Positions 59,863 through 64,000 of a DNA stretch of 64,000 bases are shown here, one piece after another. Source of the DNA: an uncultured Clostridia bacterium (GTDB lineage Bacteria > Bacillota > Clostridia > Oscillospirales > Ruminococcaceae). Each line of letters begins with the position of its first letter. The first letter of the stretch is position 1. The translations under genes were made by a program, and so were the position numbers. The stretch covers positions 62,001 to 126,000 of the forward strand of contig CANDVA010000004.1 in assembly GCA_947389015.1 (NCBI GenBank), read 5' to 3'. The notes under the pieces are model-generated. The model searched no databases, had not been told where the DNA came from, and was given only the letters and a program-made list of their open reading frames with translations.

Positions 59863-60735
59863 ATGCCCGAAAACATACGAATTGCGGTAATGGCGGATAT
59901 TCACAGCAACTATGAGGCTTTTAAAACTTGTGTCGACGAGACAGAGAAAACGGGCATATGCAATTATATTTTCTTGGGAGACTATTTGGGTGATATGGCC
60001 TGTCCGCAAAAAACATTGCGGCTGATACGGTATTTAAAGGATAAATACAACTGTGTTTTCATCAGAGGGAACAAAGAGGAATACTGGATAAAACACCGAA
60101 AAAGCAAGAACGAGAAATGGGTGCTTGGAAACAGCGGCAGCGGTATGCTTTGCTATAATTACGATAATCTTTCCAACGAGGATATTGATCTTTTTGAAAA
60201 AATGCCGATATCGCTGACGATAAAATATGATGGATATCCCGAATTTACGGTGTGTCACGGTTCTCCGTTTGGGGTAAACCAGAGTATGCGCTCGGATCGT
60301 GATTATATCGATGAACTTACCGCAAAGCTGCCGACAAAGCTTACGATATGCGGACATTCGCACTACCGTGAGGATTATATAAGAAACAGCAACAGAGTTA
60401 TAAATCCCGGTTCGGTCGGTCTTCCGCTGGGGTGCGGAAAGGCGGAGGCGCAGTTTATGATCTTAAACGGGAGCGTCGGATTATGGGAACCCGAGTTATT
60501 ATCCTTGCAGTACGATATTGAAAAAACCATATTCGAAATGGACGAGGAGAAATTGTTTTTAAAAGCGCCCTGCTGGTACAAAATGACCAAGCATATGCTT
60601 ATGACCGGAAAAAACTTATATGTTGAGGTCATAAACAAGGCAAACGAGCTTTATTTTAAGGACACGGGCGTAAATATATGGAAAGATTTTCCCGAGGAGT
60701 ATTGGGAAAAGGCGATCGCCGAATTCGGGATATGA
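59863..60735 (+). CDS. Calcineurin-like metallophosphoesterase
   Basis: 290 residues with the full motif set: MADIHSNYEAF, LGDYLGD, IRGNKEEY, VCHGSPFG and CGHSHYRED, enough for a two-metal site. The C-terminal 90 residues are extra and helical (KNLYVEVINKANELYFKD). Substrate unknown; YfcE-like phosphodiesterases are nearest. GGAGGA overlaps the engB stop just before ATG 59863, so it closes the lon operon. No terminator is evident before the rplJ promoter. Confidence 0.9.
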   Translation: MPENIRIAVMADIHSNYEAFKTCVDETEKTGICNYIFLGDYLGDMACPQKTLRLIRYLKDKYNCVFIRGNKEEYWIKHRKSKNEKWVLGNSGSGMLCYNYDNLSNEDIDLFEKMPISLTIKYDGYPEFTVCHGSPFGVNQSMRSDRDYIDELTAKLPTKLTICGHSHYREDYIRNSNRVINPGSVGLPLGCGKAEAQFMILNGSVGLWEPELLSLQYDIEKTIFEMDEEKLFLKAPCWYKMTKHMLMTGKNLYVEVINKANELYFKDTGVNIWKDFPEEYWEKAIAEFGI

Positions 60736-60764
60736 AAAAATTTTCAAAAAATTAAAAAAATCCC

Positions 60765-60793
60765 TTGACAAACAGAAAATCATATGCTATAAT
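60765..60793 (+). promoter_or_regulatory. rplJL promoter
   Basis: TTGACA (60765-60770), 17 bases, TATAAT (60788-60793), a full consensus. Confidence 0.85.
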
Positions 60794-60799
60794 ATTTAT

Positions 60800-60945
60800 G
60801 CTGTTCTAAAGACAGCAGGTGACATTCGTGTTATAATGCGGTTGTAATCGGTGAAACTGATTATACGCGCCTGCCGAGGAATGGATAGATATGAATTCTA
60901 TCTGCCTTTCTGTCTTTGACCGGAAGGTTTTTTGTTTTGGACAGC
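60800..60945 (+). ncRNA. Ribosomal protein L10 leader
   Basis: The 5' UTR of rplJ carries a GACAGCAGGTGAC...GCGCCTGCCGAGGAATGGAT layout, the usual look of the L10 leader, where L10(L12)4 binds its own mRNA at a kink-turn to limit synthesis. It ends with a short stem and the run GGTTTTTTG near 60928-60935, which could act in attenuation. Confidence 0.75.
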
Positions 60946-60969
60946 AAATTCTATAAGGAGGATTTGAAT

Positions 60970-61479
60970 ATGCCCAGTGAGTCTGTACTTGCCCAAAAGC
61001 AGCAATACGTTGCCGATCTTGCCGAGAAGCTGAAGAACGCGGCAGGCGGCGTTCTGGTAGACTACAAGGGTATCTCCGTCGAGGACGACACCAAGCTCAG
61101 AAAAGAGCTTCGTGAAAACGACGTTGATTACTTTGTTGTCAAGAACACCCTGCTTAAGCGCGCTTGCGATATTGCGGGTCTTGAGGGTCTGGATGACGTT
61201 CTCAGCGGAACTACCGCTGTTGCGCTGTCCGCGGAGGATATTATCGTTGCCCCGAAAATTCTGCATAAGAAGGCGGAGGGTTCCAACGGTACCTTCAGCA
61301 TCAAGAAAGGCTTTGTAGACGGCAAGGTTATCACCAAGGAAGAGGTTGAGGCTTACGCTAAGCTCCCGTCCAAGGAAACCCTGCTCTCTCAGATCGTATT
61401 TATGCTGCAGAGCCCCATTCAGCGTTTCGCGATCGCTATCAACGAGATCGCAAAGAAGAACGACGAAGCGTCCGCTTGA
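60970..61479 (+). CDS. rplJ: 50S ribosomal protein L10
   Basis: 169 residues, family start SESVLAQKQQYVADLAEKLKNAAGGVLVDYKGISVED and the VKNTLLKRA motif that binds 23S rRNA; the C-terminal helix (about 135-160) carries L7/L12 dimers. ATG 60970 follows AAGGAGGA by seven bases. Autogenous control is expected through the leader. Confidence 0.97.
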   Translation: MPSESVLAQKQQYVADLAEKLKNAAGGVLVDYKGISVEDDTKLRKELRENDVDYFVVKNTLLKRACDIAGLEGLDDVLSGTTAVALSAEDIIVAPKILHKKAEGSNGTFSIKKGFVDGKVITKEEVEAYAKLPSKETLLSQIVFMLQSPIQRFAIAINEIAKKNDEASA

Positions 61480-61555
61480 TCGTTCGTTTACACGTGCGGC
61501 TTGAACGTAATGCCGCGTAACAAATGAAAACAAACATATTATGGAGGTAAATAAA

Positions 61556-61936
61556 ATGGCTTCTGAGAAGATCACAAAAATTATTGACGAAGTTAAGGAA
61601 CTGTCTGTTCTTGAGCTTAACGAACTGGTAAAGGCACTTGAGGAAGAATTCGGCGTATCCGCAGCAGCTGTTGCTGCCGCTCCCGCTGCAGGCGGTGCAG
61701 CAGGCGGCGCTGCTGCCGAGGAGAAGAGCGAGTTTGACGTTATCCTCGCATCCTTCGGTGACGCTAAGATGGCTGTTATCAAGGCTGTTAAGGACGTATG
61801 CGGTCTTGGTCTGAAGGAGGCTAAGGAGCTTGTTGAGGCTGCTCCTAAGGCTATCAAGGAAGGCGTTGCCAAGGCTGAGGCAGAAGAGCTCAAGGCTAAG
61901 CTCGAAGAGGCAGGCGCTAAGATCGAGCTTAAGTAA
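61556..61936 (+). CDS. rplL: 50S ribosomal protein L7/L12
   Basis: 126 residues: N-terminal dimerization helices ([19 protein letters not shown]), an Ala/Gly-rich hinge (about 37-56) and the factor-binding C-terminal domain ([39 protein letters not shown]). It recruits translation GTPases. ATG 61556 follows GGAGGT; an in-frame ATG 15 bases upstream lies before that site. Confidence 0.97.
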   Translation: MASEKITKIIDEVKELSVLELNELVKALEEEFGVSAAAVAAAPAAGGAAGGAAAEEKSEFDVILASFGDAKMAVIKAVKDVCGLGLKEAKELVEAAPKAIKEGVAKAEAEELKAKLEEAGAKIELK

Positions 61937-61968
61937 TCGGCTCTCTTATCGCGTTAACGCAAACGTAA

Positions 61969-62008
61969 GACCGCTCTTGACTTTTGTTAAGAGCGGTCAT
62001 TTTATTTT
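61969..62008 (+). terminator. rplJL terminator
   Basis: GACCGCTCTT (61969-61978) and AAGAGCGGTC (61989-61998), then ATTTTATTTT. Confidence 0.9.
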
Positions 62009-62022
62009 GAGGAGGAACTGTT

Positions 62023-62619
62023 ATGTTGACCGAAAAGGAAAAAATGCTGCGCGGCGAGCTTTACGACCCAACCGATAAGGAGCTTGCCGACCGCAGGATA
62101 CTCGCGCACAGGCTGTCTATGGACTACAACACGACTTATGAGACCGATGAGGAAAAGCGCAAAAAAATACTTGACGAGCTTATGCCGAACCGCGGTGAGG
62201 GATCATTTTTGCAGGGTCCGATACAATTGGATTACGGTTGCTTTATTACTGTCGGAAAGCACTTCTACGCTAACTTTAACCTGACTGTGCTCGATACATG
62301 CCCGATAACTATTGGAGACGATGTGTACTGCGGTCCTAACGTTACGTTCGCGACGCCTGTTCATCCTTTTGACCCGAACGAGCGCCGAATGAGATTCAAG
62401 GAGGACGGCTCGATATACGATCTCGAATACGGCAAGCCCATTACGATCGGGAACGACTGCTGGATTGCGAGCAACGTTACAATATGCGGCGGCGTAACTA
62501 TCAGCGACGGCTGCGTTATCGGCGCGGGGAGCGTGGTCACGCGCGATATTCCGCCGTACAGCCTTGCCGCGGGAAATCCTTGCCGCGTTATCAGACAGCT
62601 TGACGTGAAGGAGAGCTGA
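62023..62619 (+). CDS. Sugar O-acetyltransferase (maltose acetyltransferase-like)
   Basis: 198 residues. An N-terminal Mac domain (EKEKMLRGELYDPTDKELADRR) is followed by a left-handed beta-helix of hexapeptide repeats (about 75-185: IGDDVYCGPNVTF, IGNDCWIASNVTICGGV, IGAGSVVTRDIPPYS) with the catalytic His in PVHPFD. It transfers acetyl from acetyl-CoA to a sugar hydroxyl. GGAGGA lies before ATG 62023, right after the rplL terminator. Confidence 0.93.
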   Translation: MLTEKEKMLRGELYDPTDKELADRRILAHRLSMDYNTTYETDEEKRKKILDELMPNRGEGSFLQGPIQLDYGCFITVGKHFYANFNLTVLDTCPITIGDDVYCGPNVTFATPVHPFDPNERRMRFKEDGSIYDLEYGKPITIGNDCWIASNVTICGGVTISDGCVIGAGSVVTRDIPPYSLAAGNPCRVIRQLDVKES

Positions 62620-62620
62620 T

Positions 62621-63295
62621 TTGAAAGATTACGATAAAACAGAAGCATATATGCTGCAATGTATGCGCGATTCGGCACATGACCGCGAGCATATTTACCG
62701 CGTTTTGTACACGGCGCTCGATATTGCCGAAAGCGAGCCGTCCGCCGATCCTGAGATACTGACGGCGGCTTGCCTGCTTCACGATATCGGCAGACCGGAA
62801 CAGTTTGCGAACCCTGAGCTATGTCACGCGGAGATAGGCAGCAAAAAGGCTTACGAGTTCCTTATCGGGATCGGTTGGACCGAGGAACGCGCGGCGCACG
62901 TCCGCGACTGCGTGTATACTCATCGTTTCAGAAGCGATAACCCTCCGCGGAGCATTGAAGCTAAGATACTCTTTGACGCGGACAAGATCGACGTTTCGGG
63001 AGCTGTGGGAACAGCGCGTTCGCTGATGTACCGAGGTGCGGTAGGAGAGCCGCTCTATACGATTAACGCCGACGGAACTATCAGCGACGGCAGCAATACC
63101 GACGAACCGTCGTTTTTCAGAGAATATCACTTCAAGCTGAAAAACATCTACGGGAAATTCTTTACGGAGCGCGGCAAAGAGATCGCTTTGGGCAGACAGC
63201 GTGCCGCCGAGGATTTTTACAACGCACTGCTGTCGGAGATCAAGGGCGCAGAGGAACACGGTAGAGAGCTGCTGCGCCGCATAACCATGAGGTGA
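62621..63295 (+). CDS. HD-domain phosphohydrolase
   Basis: 224 residues with the HD metal motif HDREHIYRV...ACLLHDIGRPEQ...DKIDVSGAVG, the usual H/HD/D spacing. Relatives hydrolyse nucleotides or other phosphomonoesters. The start is TTG 62621, seven bases after AAGGAG and one base beyond the previous stop. It is coupled to the acyltransferase gene downstream. Confidence 0.87.
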   Translation: MKDYDKTEAYMLQCMRDSAHDREHIYRVLYTALDIAESEPSADPEILTAACLLHDIGRPEQFANPELCHAEIGSKKAYEFLIGIGWTEERAAHVRDCVYTHRFRSDNPPRSIEAKILFDADKIDVSGAVGTARSLMYRGAVGEPLYTINADGTISDGSNTDEPSFFREYHFKLKNIYGKFFTERGKEIALGRQRAAEDFYNALLSEIKGAEEHGRELLRRITMR

Positions 63296-63297
63296 CT

Positions 63298-63915
63298 ATG
63301 TACACGATAATTAACGAAAACAAATGGGAACGCGCTATGCACTGTATGATCTTCAGAAAATGCGCCGATCCTATGTTCTGCATAACTTTTGAAGTCGATA
63401 TCACTCGTTTTCTGGAGAAAATTCGAGAGAAAGGGCTGTCGTTTACGCTTGCTATGGTTTACGCGGTCTGCAAGTGCGGAAACGAAATTGAAAATTTCCG
63501 ATACCGCTTTCTGGATAGTAAGGTGGTTCTGTATGACAGGATAGACACATCGTTTACGTATCTTAACAAGGAAACCGAGCTGTTTAAGGTAGTCAATGTG
63601 CCTATGGTCGACGAAATGGAAGAATATGTCAGGCTCGCCGAAAAGACCGCCCGAGAGCAACGCGAATACTTCACCGCGCCGCCTGCAACCAATATCTTCC
63701 AATGCTCGGCTATACCGTGGGTAACGTACACTCACATCTCACACACTGTTTCGAGCAATAAGGATAACTCCTCTCCCCTATTCGACTGGGGAAAATATTA
63801 CGAAAAAGACGGTCGTTTTTTAATGCCGATATCGGTTCAGGTTCACCACTCGTTTGTTGACGGACTGCATATAGGAAAGTTCGAGGAGAGACTGCAGAAA
63901 TTTCTGAACGATTGA
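63298..63915 (+). CDS. Chloramphenicol acetyltransferase-like acyltransferase
   Basis: 205 residues of the CAT fold, with FCITFEVDITRFLEK, FRYRF and the catalytic VQVHHSFVDGLHIGKF (HHxxxDG). The chromosomal setting among housekeeping genes does not prove drug resistance; many clostridial CAT homologues have unknown acyl acceptors. ATG 63298 follows GAGGTGA; GTG 63292 would fall inside that site. The stop codon overlaps the -35 box of the next promoter. Confidence 0.87.
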   Translation: MYTIINENKWERAMHCMIFRKCADPMFCITFEVDITRFLEKIREKGLSFTLAMVYAVCKCGNEIENFRYRFLDSKVVLYDRIDTSFTYLNKETELFKVVNVPMVDEMEEYVRLAEKTAREQREYFTAPPATNIFQCSAIPWVTYTHISHTVSSNKDNSSPLFDWGKYYEKDGRFLMPISVQVHHSFVDGLHIGKFEERLQKFLND

Positions 63916-63940
63916 CAATTCACCGCCGTTATGGTATAAT
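63912..63940 (+). promoter_or_regulatory. Promoter of the gene at the right edge
   Basis: TTGACA (63912-63917), 17 bases, TATAAT (63935-63940). The TGA of the CAT-like gene lies within the -35 box. Confidence 0.8.
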
Positions 63941-63983
63941 CCGAACAAAAAGACAGATCAGGATAGAATTACAGGAGGTTTTT

Positions 63984-64000
63984 ATGCAATACAAATGTAA
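63984..64000 (+). CDS. N-terminus of a gene running off the right edge (possible rubredoxin-like protein)
   Basis: AGGAGG lies six bases before ATG 63984, which reads MQYKC and then leaves the window. An early Cys after YK is common in rubredoxins and other small zinc or iron-sulfur ribbons (YxCxxCG), but five residues cannot settle this. Confidence 0.5.

Noticed and set aside
63298-63915. Acquired chloramphenicol resistance gene
   Set aside because: The protein is CAT-like, but it sits among chromosomal housekeeping genes with matching composition and no flanking mobile element, so resistance is not supported.
1-64000. CRISPR array, tRNA or rRNA genes
   Set aside because: No regularly spaced direct repeats and no cloverleaf or rRNA signatures were seen by eye on either strand.

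Overview
The window reads as chromosomal DNA of an anaerobic, spore-forming Clostridia species, most like the Oscillospiraceae/Ruminococcaceae. The basis is gene content: spoIVA and a SipL-type spore coat morphogen, a pro-sigma-K gene, a PdaA cortex deacetylase, oxygen-sensitive class III ribonucleotide reductase, sodium-pump decarboxylase subunits, an ECF transporter with fused ATPases, and consensus TTGACA-N17-TATAAT promoters. There are no rRNA or tRNA genes and no CRISPR array. Genus and species cannot be fixed from the sequence alone.

Region 1 (1 to about 6.7 kb) is the right end of an integrative element. It holds a XRE regulator, a 66-aa orphan, a minimal HUH relaxase with a small DNA-binding partner, a palindrome-rich intergenic zone, a HerA/FtsK-type ATPase and a large serine recombinase with a perfect vegetative promoter. 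The recombinase stops 17 bp from a small inverted repeat that coincides with the point where a leftward pro-sigK reading frame is cut after region 2. This is the layout of a skin (sigK-intervening) element, but the cargo is that of a mobilizable element rather than a prophage. The other sigK half would lie left of the window.

Region 2 (7 to 25.7 kb): a GNAT acetyltransferase, a peptide-binding lipoprotein, nrdD-nrdG under tandem NrdR boxes (NrdD appears to lack its glycyl-radical C-terminus), two small membrane proteins, and the leftward operon tepA / 45-aa protein / uppP / ftsK / radical SAM (TIGR03960 type) / DUF2344. The sipL-spoIVA pair follows behind a sigma-E-like promoter, then a Fur-family regulator and a type IV pilin. 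The pilin is divergent from a 74-aa XRE regulator, with three 16-bp palindromes between them.

Region 3 (25.8 to 39.8 kb): pyrB with a PyrI-like zinc tail, a membrane protein, oadG-oadB-SIMPL, the operon DUF5711 / cvpA / clpE / SDR / HAD, and ecfA-ecfT-truA, with TruA carrying an extra C-terminal domain.

Region 4 (39.9 to 54.6 kb): a long leftward run from a radical SAM gene through ruvC, ruvA, a TPR protein, a phosphatase, ruvB, a CPBP protease, a hypothetical, an MBL hydrolase, a NUDIX hydrolase, an rRNA-methyltransferase-like gene and a PNPOx-like flavoprotein. A DHH phosphoesterase and divergent pdaA follow, then a NUDIX / dus / DUF815 / BtuF-like operon.

Region 5 (54.7 to 64 kb), rightward: a DUF1624 membrane protein, lon / ADP-ribosylglycohydrolase / hypothetical / engB / metallophosphoesterase, the L10 leader with rplJ-rplL, an acetyltransferase, an HD hydrolase, a CAT-like acyltransferase and the first codons of a further gene.
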